In this document: one piece after another, positions 34,747-43,432 of the stretch
Position numbering within the stretch: the first letter of the stretch is position 1
How the letters are laid out: each line of letters opens with the position of its first letter
Source: Paenibacillus nasutitermitis
Lineage (GTDB): Bacteria; Bacillota; Bacilli; Paenibacillales; Paenibacillaceae
Length of the DNA stretch: 64,000 bases
NCBI RefSeq assembly: GCF_014641075.1
Contig: NZ_BMHP01000004.1
Coordinates: 372,001-436,000 of the forward strand
Reading direction: 5' to 3'
The notes under the pieces: model-generated
Database searches by the model: none
Told to the model about the DNA's origin: nothing
The model's input: only the letters and a program-made list of their open reading frames with translations
Made by a program: the position numbers and the translations under genes

Positions 34747-37700
34747 ATGAGTATGAAAGGGTTGCGGTCATCAAGAATATGTAAGCTGACTTTAGCGATC
34801 TTGGTATCTCTGATAGGGATCAGTCCCAACATGATGCTACAAGCTCATGCCCGCATCGTACCTAGTGACGTCGTGCAGGAGTATGTACTGAACAAGACAT
34901 ATAACGGGACAAGTGATTTCACGGACAAGTCAGGCGATCTAGGCTCTGTTTCAAGCTTATCGCAAGGTTCGGTGCTGGTACGCTTTAAATCCGGGGATTT
35001 AAGCGCGACGAGCAAGACGTTGATTAGCGCATCCGATACATCAGTTGACTCAAGTCATATTCGGTTATCCTTGGAAACCGGCACATTACGTTTCGAGGTG
35101 GTTCAGAACGGGAATGAATTAACGTCCATTGCCTCGACGGGATCCTATAATGACGGTTATTGGCATGTTGCCGTCATTACGGTAGACAGTTCCGGAACAA
35201 ATCTGTACGTGGACGGAGTACTGAATCATTCCGACGCCTCATCCGCTTACTTCGCAGATGTTACTGCCTTAAATGGAATGTGGATTGGGAAACATGTAGA
35301 TGATTCGGGATCAGAGTCGTACTACTCCGGAGGGATTGAGAGGGTTGCGCTTTATAACCGGGCGCTGTCAGAGGAAGAAGTTCAGGATGTTTCGGACATT
35401 TCTCTGCTGACCAATATTGCGGATCAGTCTACGATAACGCAAGATGAAATTCATTTAGAAGAGTTGAATGCTGTAGTCGGTTATTTGAATGGGGATACAA
35501 GTCCCGAGAGCGGAGCGATCGGCAACTGGGGATTCAGTTCGCCAGTCGCATTGGATTACCAGAACAGGAGTGTGGGAATCGATCTGCAAAGCTCTATCCG
35601 CATAAACAAGATTTCCCTGCGGGATACAGACAACAGCGGGAGGGGCTCGGCAACGACTTATGCGTTGTATGAAAGCGATGATAATATTACTTACACGCCT
35701 ATATCCGATTTCCTGTTCAGCGCCAGCACCGAAGACGGCAAGCTTGTCCACCACTTAAGCTTCAACGATGTAACTGCCCGATATATAAAGATCCATACCT
35801 TTTACAGCGATGCCGCCTATACCTTCCTTCTTCATCCCCTTCAACAAAGCGTTACAGCACTTGGGAAAATCTACAGCAGATTTACAAATCTCAGAACAAC
35901 GGTAGGCTATTTGAACAATGATACGAGCCCGGCAAGCGGGGCGATTGGCAACTGGGGCTTCAGTTCCCCCGTGGCGTTCGATTACCAGAATAGAAGCGTG
36001 GGTATTGATCTGCAGAGCTCAACACTCATAAGCGAAGTTGCCCTGCAGGACACCGACAATAGCGGGAGGGGCTCGGCTGAGACATATGCATTATATAAAA
36101 GCAATGATAATATCACTTACACGCCAATATCGGACTTCCTGTTCAGTACCAGTATACAAAACGGTAAGCTTGTCCATCATTTTAGCTTCAACAATGTAAC
36201 CGCCCGATATATAAAGATCCATACCTTATACTGCGATGCCGCCTATACCTTTCTTCTCCACCCGCTTGCGCAAAGTGTCAAGGCGCTAAGAAGCAATGAT
36301 AAGGGCTGGCTAGGTTTGAAGGCGACAGTTGGTTATTTAAATGAGGATACAAGCCCAACTACCGGTGTAATTGGCAATTGGGGTTTCAATTCAGCTTTAG
36401 CGTTTGATTATAAGTATAGAAGCGTCGGTATTGATTTTCACAGCTCCAGAAGGGTGAACGAAGTCGATCTGTGGGATTATGATAATAACGCGAGAGGCTC
36501 CGGTGCTAATTATGAATTATACATGAGTAATGATAATATCACGTATACTTTAATCCCGAACGTCACCTTCAGTTCCAATACGGAAAATGGAAAGCTTGTG
36601 CATCATTTTAGTTTCAATGGAGTAACTGCGCGCTATATCAAGATTCACACGTTATACAGCGATCTTAGCTATTCCATGCTTCTCAGCCCCTTGCAACAAA
36701 GTGTGAAGGCCCATGAGCAGGCTTACAGCAATTGGACAGATGCGGGGAATTTGTGGGACGGCAACACAGCTTCCGAAGCGGTAGACCTGGATAATCCGGA
36801 GAGCTATGTTGAATATGATTTCGGTTCGGTCAGGACAATTAAGCAGGCTCGTTTCTATGAAAGCAACAGCGGAGACAGGCAGGCCACCGACTGGAAGGTT
36901 CAGCAATGGGATGGATCCGCATTTGTTGATCTATTTCCTTACGTAAACTCGGATACAACTCGCGGGCAGCTTCAAACCTTTGATGTGTCGACGAATAAAA
37001 TTCGTCTGTATGTCCGAAATACGAATCCAGGAGGACATCCTGCAGCTACGGAGTTTCAAGTAATGGCGCCTATTCCGCAGAAGAATATAGCCGATGGAGC
37101 AACGAAATCTGCGGACAGCGGCTGGACGAATATCAACGCATTATGGGAAGGGAATTCGGTAACGAGCGAAGCATACACCTCGAATTCGGAAGGGTATGTT
37201 GAATATGATTTCGGAGTTGAACGAGCACTGACTGAAGCGCGGTTTCTGGAAGACAACGCCGGAGACAGTCAAGCAACAGAGTGGAAGGTGCAGCAATGGA
37301 ACGGTACGGCATTTGTTGATATGTTTCCCTATATAAATTCGGAAACGGCTCAATGGCAAATACAATCTATTAATGGATCCACTTCAAAAATTCGGCTGTT
37401 CGTCCGTAACACCAATGCGGCAGGCTATGCGGCTGCATCAGGGTTTAAAATCATGACAGCGGATACTTCGATAGACAATAAGTTGGTCTGGTCAGCAGAG
37501 AGCAAGGAGAAATGGGTCACGAATGGAATCGTTGCAATTCCGAACGGCACATCGGTACCTGATCTCATTCTTGTATCTGATTTAATGGATAAGAGCGACA
37601 GCGTATTTGCCTTGGCGTATTCTGTCAGCGACGATCTGGGAGATACCTGGTCAGAGAGAACCATGCTCCCGTATCAAAGGCGGATGATGCCGAATGGATT

Positions 37701-39075
37701 TCCCGGAATACTAGTCAACCCGATACCGGTATATCATGAGGCGAGCGGCAAGGTGATTATACTCGGTGTCATTGCAACCTATGACAGCGACACACAGATG
37801 GGTCAGTATCCAGGGTATGCCTACTACGATCCGGCAACGGATACGTTCAGCAGCGACTTTTATATCATGGACTATCCGGCTACCTTTGCCGTATCCGGAG
37901 GAGCTATCCCTTATATCGCCGACAATGGAGATATTTATTGGCCAATCAGAGCGGCCCAGGATGCGCCTAACGAAACGTATAACAGTATCCGGATCGCCAA
38001 GCTCACGTTTGACGGGACAACGCTAACGTATGTGAGTCAGAGTGAGGAGATTTACGGAACCGGATTATTAGACGGCGACGGTGGACGAGGCGGTGGAGAG
38101 GCCCACTTAACGAAATCCGGCAATACTTATTATCTGGCAATCAGAGATAATCCGGGTTACCCGAATAAGACGGCTATAAGTACCGATTTATCTAATTGGA
38201 GCACGCCTGTGGATTTGGCATGGGACGATGGCACGCCGGTGACAGGTGCGAGCAACACCCAAATCAGATGGATCACACACAGCAATGATTTATACCTGAC
38301 CTATACGAGGCATAGCACCGATCCTGACAACACTGCGGTGTATCGGAATCGCGCGCCGATCTGGATAGCGAAGTTTGACACTGCCACTCAGAGAATTATT
38401 AGAGGTACAGAGCGTATTTTAATTAATATGAACGGCGACGGTCAACCTATGGGCTCAGGTTTTTCTGTGACCAATGCAACTCAGGAGACTTCATTTTTGG
38501 CTACCGCCGAGCTTTATTCCGGGAGAACGATGGTTGCAAGATTGAATTGGGACACGCCGAATGCTCTGGCAACCGTAAGTGCTGCCGCCTATGTGCTGGA
38601 TGAACCCTGGGACAGCTTGACAGGCTGGACCAAATCGTCCAACCCAGTCATTACGCCATCAGGTCAAGTCAACATTTACTCTACAGACGGTCTCTCGCAA
38701 TACGTGTATAGGACCGACAAGAGTATTCCTGGCGTATACACGCTGAAATGGAGAGTGAAAGTAAATCACTATACACCGACCTATGGTACCAGTGTTCTGA
38801 GAGTATATGACGGTGCCCATTTGCTTCAACTGGGCATGGAGAAGAACGGGATTGACGCCTTGGACAATACGAATGCATGGGGTAACCAAAAAGTCATCAT
38901 AAACGACTATAAATGGCATGAAATTCAGGTCTATGTCGTGAATGGGAAGGCTGAGGTTTTCCTCGACGGGACGTCTCAGTTTACTTACATGCTGCCCGCT
39001 AATACGGACGCGGATAGAATCACACTTTATTCCATCCATGGAGATTTCAACACGGACGAATTGAAGATCTGGTAA
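34747..39075 (+). CDS. Giant secreted multidomain protein: LamG, five carbohydrate-binding-like repeats, BNR propeller
   Basis: A 1442-residue exported protein; TCTGGAGGGA precedes the ATG and a signal peptide ends near residue 35 (LQAHA). Residues about 47-215 are a laminin-G/sialidase-N-terminal type lectin domain. Three 142-residue repeats start near 239, 381 and 523 (GYLNxDTSP...IGNWGF...RYIKIHT), discoidin-like in strand pattern. Two further repeats begin near 654 and 778 (NLWDGN.. and ALWEGN.., each with VEYDFG). Residues about 911-1280 look like a BNR/sialidase-type beta-propeller with one clear Asp box (SDDLGDTW), but the FRIP motif of true sialidases is not seen. A C-terminal jelly-roll (about 1281-1442) ends at DELKIW. 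Lies in the glycan operon; likely binds and cleaves the polymer outside the cell. Activity unassigned. Confidence 0.9.
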   Translation: MSMKGLRSSRICKLTLAILVSLIGISPNMMLQAHARIVPSDVVQEYVLNKTYNGTSDFTDKSGDLGSVSSLSQGSVLVRFKSGDLSATSKTLISASDTSVDSSHIRLSLETGTLRFEVVQNGNELTSIASTGSYNDGYWHVAVITVDSSGTNLYVDGVLNHSDASSAYFADVTALNGMWIGKHVDDSGSESYYSGGIERVALYNRALSEEEVQDVSDISLLTNIADQSTITQDEIHLEELNAVVGYLNGDTSPESGAIGNWGFSSPVALDYQNRSVGIDLQSSIRINKISLRDTDNSGRGSATTYALYESDDNITYTPISDFLFSASTEDGKLVHHLSFNDVTARYIKIHTFYSDAAYTFLLHPLQQSVTALGKIYSRFTNLRTTVGYLNNDTSPASGAIGNWGFSSPVAFDYQNRSVGIDLQSSTLISEVALQDTDNSGRGSAETYALYKSNDNITYTPISDFLFSTSIQNGKLVHHFSFNNVTARYIKIHTLYCDAAYTFLLHPLAQSVKALRSNDKGWLGLKATVGYLNEDTSPTTGVIGNWGFNSALAFDYKYRSVGIDFHSSRRVNEVDLWDYDNNARGSGANYELYMSNDNITYTLIPNVTFSSNTENGKLVHHFSFNGVTARYIKIHTLYSDLSYSMLLSPLQQSVKAHEQAYSNWTDAGNLWDGNTASEAVDLDNPESYVEYDFGSVRTIKQARFYESNSGDRQATDWKVQQWDGSAFVDLFPYVNSDTTRGQLQTFDVSTNKIRLYVRNTNPGGHPAATEFQVMAPIPQKNIADGATKSADSGWTNINALWEGNSVTSEAYTSNSEGYVEYDFGVERALTEARFLEDNAGDSQATEWKVQQWNGTAFVDMFPYINSETAQWQIQSINGSTSKIRLFVRNTNAAGYAAASGFKIMTADTSIDNKLVWSAESKEKWVTNGIVAIPNGTSVPDLILVSDLMDKSDSVFALAYSVSDDLGDTWSERTMLPYQRRMMPNGFPGILVNPIPVYHEASGKVIILGVIATYDSDTQMGQYPGYAYYDPATDTFSSDFYIMDYPATFAVSGGAIPYIADNGDIYWPIRAAQDAPNETYNSIRIAKLTFDGTTLTYVSQSEEIYGTGLLDGDGGRGGGEAHLTKSGNTYYLAIRDNPGYPNKTAISTDLSNWSTPVDLAWDDGTPVTGASNTQIRWITHSNDLYLTYTRHSTDPDNTAVYRNRAPIWIAKFDTATQRIIRGTERILINMNGDGQPMGSGFSVTNATQETSFLATAELYSGRTMVARLNWDTPNALATVSAAAYVLDEPWDSLTGWTKSSNPVITPSGQVNIYSTDGLSQYVYRTDKSIPGVYTLKWRVKVNHYTPTYGTSVLRVYDGAHLLQLGMEKNGIDALDNTNAWGNQKVIINDYKWHEIQVYVVNGKAEVFLDGTSQFTYMLPANTDADRITLYSIHGDFNTDELKIW
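35460..36700 (+). repeat. Three in-frame tandem repeats, period about 426 bp
   Basis: Units begin near 35464, 35890 and 36317. Units 1 and 2 share long exact blocks at DNA level, for example GGGAGGGGCTCGG and CGATATATAAAGATCCATACC; unit 3 is more diverged. This suggests recent duplication of the first two. Confidence 0.85.
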
Positions 39076-39107
39076 GCAAGTATGTTTCTATGTGAGGTGC
39101 GAGGTTA

Positions 39108-39971
39108 ATGAAGCTTGGAATTAGCTCCTATTGTTTATCCCGGTTGATTAGAGCAAAGGAAATGACTTTGCCGGATGTGGTTGAATGGGCTGCCAAGCAA
39201 GGTGCCCGGCATGTAGAAATTGTTCCCGACGGTAATGAGCTGATCGATCATCCTGAGAGGGTTGAGGCGATTCGCTCCCAAGCACAGCAATCGGGCATTG
39301 AGATTTCCAATTATGCTATTACGGCCAATTTTATAACAGAAGATCATGCAGGTCGTGATAGGGAAATTACGAGGGTTATGAGAGAGGTCGATATCGCCAA
39401 TCAATTAGGCGCGAAGCGTATGCGGCACGATGTGGCTGTACGACCGATCGGCGAATCGTCTATTGTTCAATTCTACAAGGATTTGCCCGGTTTGGCAGAT
39501 GCATGTGCGATAATTGCCGATTATGCCGCTCAATACGGGATAACGACTAGCGTAGAGAATCACGGTTATTATGTGCAGGGAAGCGAAAGAGTGCAGAGCT
39601 TGGTTGCAGCGACGAATCGCCCCAATTTCAGAACAACGCTTGATATAGGCAATTTCATGTGCGCCGATGAGAACTCGGCGACAGCGGTCAAACGGAATAT
39701 CGGTCTGGCTTCGATGATTCATCTCAAGGATTTTTACCTCAGACCCTCGTATCGGAATCCTGGGGAAGGTTGGTTTAAGACGATTGCGGGAAATTATCTG
39801 CGGGGAGCGATCGTTGGGCAGGGGGACATTGATATGTGGGAGGTGCTTCGTATTATTAAAGCATCGAAATATGACGGTTATATTTCGATTGAGTTTGAAG
39901 GATTGGAAGAATGTCGCAGTGGAACGAAGATCGCGTTCGAGAACGCACTTCGCATTTGGAATGAAATTTAA
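39108..39971 (+). CDS. Sugar isomerase/epimerase-like TIM-barrel protein (AP-endonuclease 2 / xylose-isomerase-like)
   Basis: A 287-residue (beta/alpha)8 protein of the PF01261 type, preceded by GAGGTGCGAGG. Metal-ligand candidates are spread as in the family: E-containing strand HVEIVPDGNE, the glutamate of GITTSVENHGYY, the aspartate of TTLDIGNFMC, the histidine of SMIHLKDFYL and the final glutamate in YISIEFEGLEE. The family includes IolE dehydratase, sugar epimerases, and eliminases that act on keto-sugars. It sits between the giant secreted protein and three Gfo/Idh/MocA genes, a combination that points to oxidation followed by isomerisation, dehydration or elimination of a glycoside. 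Which reaction is not decided by sequence. Confidence 0.9.
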   Translation: MKLGISSYCLSRLIRAKEMTLPDVVEWAAKQGARHVEIVPDGNELIDHPERVEAIRSQAQQSGIEISNYAITANFITEDHAGRDREITRVMREVDIANQLGAKRMRHDVAVRPIGESSIVQFYKDLPGLADACAIIADYAAQYGITTSVENHGYYVQGSERVQSLVAATNRPNFRTTLDIGNFMCADENSATAVKRNIGLASMIHLKDFYLRPSYRNPGEGWFKTIAGNYLRGAIVGQGDIDMWEVLRIIKASKYDGYISIEFEGLEECRSGTKIAFENALRIWNEI

Positions 39972-40006
39972 TTAAACTCAACTGTTGTTTAAATGGAGGA
40001 ATATAC

Positions 40007-41029
40007 ATGTCGAATCTACAATTCGTTGTTGCGGGTACCGGCTGGGTAGCTGGGGAGTATTTAAAAGCGATTGATGCTCGTTTAGATGCAGATGTATACG
40101 GAGTTGTGAGCCAAGATACGGAGCATGCGAAGAAGAGGTTGAGCGAATTGTCAATCGATGCCCGAGTCTTCAGCCGTTATGAAGACGTTGTACAGGATCC
40201 GAATGTTGATGCCGTCGTGCTATGCTCCAAACCGGACGTTCGAGCGGAGCAGACGGTGTTGGCCGCACGTCATGGGAAGCATATCGTGCTCGAGAAGCCT
40301 ATGGCTATGGACCGTGAAGCGCTGTGGACGATGGCGGAAGCCATTCACTCCAATCCAGTTCATACGGTCGTTGGGTTTGTCTTGCGCTGGAATCCGTCGT
40401 TCCGAAATACGAAGGCACTTATCGAAGACAATGCCATCGGTCGTGTGTTCATGGCTCAGGTCGATTATTGGCACCATATCGGCCCGCAATATCTGCAGTA
40501 CAGTTGGAGCAAGAGCAGCAAACTCGGTGGCAGCAGTATGTTGTCGGCAGGATGCCATGCGGTGGATGCCGTTCGGTATTTTGCAGGCGATATCGAGGAG
40601 GTATCGGCATACAGCTGCCGCACTTGGGCAGATTCCGAATACGAGTTCGATCCTAATGCCATTGCCATCTTCAAGCTTAAGAACGGTGGCATCGGGAAGG
40701 TGTCTTCCTCCCTGGAGTGTAGAACGCCATATAAGTTTAATGTGCACCTGCTTGGTGAAAAAGGGACGATTCTGAACAATCAGATTTACAGCCATAAGCT
40801 TCCGGGACAGACCGAGTATGCAACGATACCGACACTTTTACCGGACAGTGGAGATGTATCTCATCATCCGTTTGCTGACGAGATAGATAATTTCATGGTG
40901 TCCATGCGCCTTAAGACCAAATCGGACTGCGATTTTTTTGATGCCTTGCAATCGATGGAAACCTGTTTTGCAATTGACGAGGCTATTGCAAGCGGTCGAA
41001 GCATTAAAGTTCAACAGCGGGGGTTCTGA
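40007..41029 (+). CDS. Gfo/Idh/MocA-family oxidoreductase
   Basis: A 340-residue dehydrogenase with GGAGG eight bases before the ATG. The N-terminal dinucleotide motif is slightly unusual (VAGTGWVAGEYLKAID), the EKP motif is VLEKPMAMD, and the second domain has YSWSKSSKLGGSSMLSAGCH with the conserved substrate-site histidine, followed by AVDAVRYFAG. It is followed after one base by the next dehydrogenase gene, so the two are certainly co-transcribed and may form a complex. It probably oxidises or reduces a sugar hydroxyl with NAD(P). Confidence 0.93.
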   Translation: MSNLQFVVAGTGWVAGEYLKAIDARLDADVYGVVSQDTEHAKKRLSELSIDARVFSRYEDVVQDPNVDAVVLCSKPDVRAEQTVLAARHGKHIVLEKPMAMDREALWTMAEAIHSNPVHTVVGFVLRWNPSFRNTKALIEDNAIGRVFMAQVDYWHHIGPQYLQYSWSKSSKLGGSSMLSAGCHAVDAVRYFAGDIEEVSAYSCRTWADSEYEFDPNAIAIFKLKNGGIGKVSSSLECRTPYKFNVHLLGEKGTILNNQIYSHKLPGQTEYATIPTLLPDSGDVSHHPFADEIDNFMVSMRLKTKSDCDFFDALQSMETCFAIDEAIASGRSIKVQQRGF

Positions 41030-41030
41030 C

Positions 41031-42020
41031 ATGAGCGTAAAAATCGGGTTCATCGGTGTCGGGGGAATTGCCCAATACCATATTAAGGGATTGCAGCAAA
41101 TCGAAGGTGTTGAGATCGTTTGCGTCTACGACGTCAATCGGGAGAATGCTGCGAGAGTCGCGGAAAGCACTGGAGCCGCAGTGTTGAACAGCGCGGAAGA
41201 AGTATTGGATCCTGATGTTATTGATGCCGTAATTATCTGTACTCCGCAATTCGCCAGAGAGGATCTGGATGAAATCGCTGCCCGTCGCGGCATACATTTG
41301 TTAGTCGAGAAACCGCTGGGTTTGGATATGGAGACCGTTCGAAGGAAGGAGGGGATCATCCGTGAATCAGGTGTCATTCACTCCGTCGGTTACTGCCTCC
41401 GATATCTTGATACGGTGCAGGAAGCCAGAAACTATTTGTTAGGGCGGCAAGCGCATCTCATTCAAGCGTATCGCTTTGGCGGGTCCCATCCCGCCAAATG
41501 GTGGCACCAGTTGAATATGTCGGGCGGGCATCTGGTTGATGCCGTCACGCACCAGGTGGATATGATCCGTTATATTGCCGGAGAATTCTTAGAGGTCCAT
41601 GCCAAATTCGGACGTATGTCCTTTGATCGGGTAAATCCGGAAGGGACGATCTACGATGCCGGCGCTATCTCTTTCATAATGGAGCAAGGAACAATCGGCA
41701 GTATTACCGAGTCATGCCAATCCCCTTATCATTCAGCATCAGATGTTAAACTGTTTGGACACGATTTCTTCGTCCATCTCAGCAACAATGGCGCAACTTT
41801 GCAGATTATGGATGAACGGCAGAATGTGACCCGAACATCCAAGATGGATGTCTATTACGAACAGAGCAAATCATTTATTGAGGCAGTGGCATCCGGCTCC
41901 CAATCCTTGATTTTAAGTAATTACAATGAGGGGATGCACACCCTTGCGGTTACACTTGCGGCAAATCGGTCAGCAGAAGAACGTATTGCGGTGCAGGTGC
42001 AACAGCCAAGGTGCGGCTGA
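41031..42020 (+). CDS. Gfo/Idh/MocA-family oxidoreductase
   Basis: A 329-residue dehydrogenase. ATG 41031 begins one base after the previous stop and has a GGGGG sequence before it; earlier in-frame ATGs lie inside the upstream gene. The Rossmann motif is IGFIGVGGIAQYHIKG, the EKP motif LLVEKPLGLD, and the substrate histidine region HQLNMSGGHLVDAVTHQVDM. The closely spaced pair 40007/41031 suggests hetero-oligomer formation, as known for some sugar 3-dehydrogenases of this superfamily, but that is inference. Confidence 0.92.
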   Translation: MSVKIGFIGVGGIAQYHIKGLQQIEGVEIVCVYDVNRENAARVAESTGAAVLNSAEEVLDPDVIDAVIICTPQFAREDLDEIAARRGIHLLVEKPLGLDMETVRRKEGIIRESGVIHSVGYCLRYLDTVQEARNYLLGRQAHLIQAYRFGGSHPAKWWHQLNMSGGHLVDAVTHQVDMIRYIAGEFLEVHAKFGRMSFDRVNPEGTIYDAGAISFIMEQGTIGSITESCQSPYHSASDVKLFGHDFFVHLSNNGATLQIMDERQNVTRTSKMDVYYEQSKSFIEAVASGSQSLILSNYNEGMHTLAVTLAANRSAEERIAVQVQQPRCG

Positions 42021-42083
42021 GATCGGTTGGTCCGTCGAAAAGTTATAAAACTCATCCCCTTCCCAAAAGGAGCGAATCTGTTC

Positions 42084-43091
42084 ATGAACGGTCATTTTTC
42101 TATCATCGGCTGTGAGCATCCCCATATCCAAATGTTCATCCTCGACATGATTAAATTAGGTCATACGTGTACCGGGATCTATGAACCCCGAAATCATGAG
42201 CTTGCCGGCAGCATTTCAAAAGAATTTTCAATTCCACTAGTCACCGATATTGAAGCTTGTCTGGGGCCATCAGTTGAATTCGTCGGCTCTGCTGCCATCA
42301 ATAATGAAAAAATCGACATTATTGAAAAGTGTGAACAAAGAGGAAAGCATATTCTCATCGATAAACCCGCGGTAACCGACCCTATCGGTCTAGAACGACT
42401 GGAGAAGGTGATCCGCCGGGAAAAAATCCAAATCGGGATGATGCTTACCTCGCGCTTTAGCCGGTCCCTGCAAAGCCTCAAAGATAAAATAGAAAGCGGA
42501 GAACTAGGGGAGATTGTTCATATAGCCATTCAAAAACCACATCGATTAAACCCGCTAACAAGACCTCAATGGCATTTTTCAAGAAAGCAATGCGGCAGTA
42601 TCATTATCGATTTGTTGGTTCACGATTTTGATTTGCTCCGATGGTTGACCGGGAAAGAACTGAAGACTTGCCAAGGTTTCGCGGTCAAACGTATCCTGCC
42701 TGAATATCCGGATTTTTTTGACATGGCAAGTATTCAAGTCCTTATGGAGGGCAACATCGTCGGGAATTTGTATGCCGACTGGCACACACCCGACAAAAGT
42801 TGGTCTTGGGGGGACTCCCGTATTTTTGTAGTCGGTACCAAAGGAAAAGCTGAAGTCAGGCAGTCCGGAGATCCGCTAGTATCTCGGGATGAACTGCTTC
42901 TTGTTGTTTCCCATAACAAAAAGCTGGAATCCTGCACTCTGAAACTGGTTCAAGGCAACCTGACCGAGGATTTTATTGCAAGAGCGCGTGGAACAAGCAG
43001 CATCTCAATGATTAGCCACAAAGATATACTCAAGGCCAGCGCTGCGACAATAGAGGCGGATCGCTCAGCACTTTATCTCGTTGAATCATAA
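42084..43091 (+). CDS. Divergent Gfo/Idh/MocA-family oxidoreductase
   Basis: A 335-residue protein. ATG 42084 has AAAAGGAG 11 bases before it; an in-frame TTG at 42027 only adds basic residues. The overall order of the family is kept (nucleotide domain, a KP motif in ILIDKPAVTDP, second domain with IIIDLLVHDFDLLRWLTG), but the first glycine-rich loop reads IIGCEHPHIQMFI in place of GxGxxG, and DKP replaces EKP. It may use NAD(P) differently or act in a structural or non-redox role within the cluster. It is the last gene of the block and is followed by a hairpin at 43152-43209. Confidence 0.85.
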   Translation: MNGHFSIIGCEHPHIQMFILDMIKLGHTCTGIYEPRNHELAGSISKEFSIPLVTDIEACLGPSVEFVGSAAINNEKIDIIEKCEQRGKHILIDKPAVTDPIGLERLEKVIRREKIQIGMMLTSRFSRSLQSLKDKIESGELGEIVHIAIQKPHRLNPLTRPQWHFSRKQCGSIIIDLLVHDFDLLRWLTGKELKTCQGFAVKRILPEYPDFFDMASIQVLMEGNIVGNLYADWHTPDKSWSWGDSRIFVVGTKGKAEVRQSGDPLVSRDELLLVVSHNKKLESCTLKLVQGNLTEDFIARARGTSSISMISHKDILKASAATIEADRSALYLVES

Positions 43092-43151
43092 GAAGGTTGG
43101 ACTTGAACTCCTGACAAACTTAGACCAGCCGATTGCCGAATGAATAAGACA

Positions 43152-43209
43152 TAAACAGCATACGTCAAGCCCGCTCCCGCCGTTAGGTGGGGGCTATTCC
43201 GTATGTTTA
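43152..43209 (+). terminator. Large hairpin at end of the glycan operon
   Basis: CATACG (43159-43164) pairs with CGTATG (43200-43205), extended by TAAA/TTTA arms and an inner AGCCC/GGGCT stem with GCCGTTAGGT at the tip. No long T-run follows. It is probably the operon's 3' end. Confidence 0.45.
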
Positions 43210-43336
43210 GGTCAGGAAGATATATATGCCCCATTCACCTGTTCCAGTAAAGAAAGAGCGGCTTGAAACAAGAAGAAGTTTCAAGTTATCTCTTAATCGG
43301 GTCAGTTGACCATGCAAATTCACATAGGCTGATCCC

Positions 43337-43408
43337 TTGACAAAACCCATAGTACAAGCTACTCTTTATATAAGCGTTAACTTGTATAACAATAGACTTG
43401 TATAACGC
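43337..43408 (+). promoter_or_regulatory. Promoter and direct-repeat operator of SRPBCC-ArsR unit
   Basis: TTGACA (43337-43342) and TACTCT (43360-43365) are 17 bases apart. Downstream, ACTTGTATAAC occurs twice (43380-43390 and 43396-43406) inside a GCGTTA/TAACGC inverted pair (43374-43408). The ArsR-family protein at 44071 is the likely ligand. Confidence 0.5.
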
Positions 43409-43432
43409 TAATTTGTGAATGGAGGTGAGCCA

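Noticed and set aside
34747..39075. Annotation of the giant protein as a plain exo-alpha-sialidase
   Set aside because: The N-terminal lectin domain and one Asp box resemble sialidases, but the FRIP motif and the full set of Asp boxes are not visible, so the specific activity is not supported.
40158..40795. Long frames on both strands inside the second dehydrogenase gene
   Set aside because: They lie fully within a well-supported Gfo/Idh/MocA gene and have low-complexity shadow composition.
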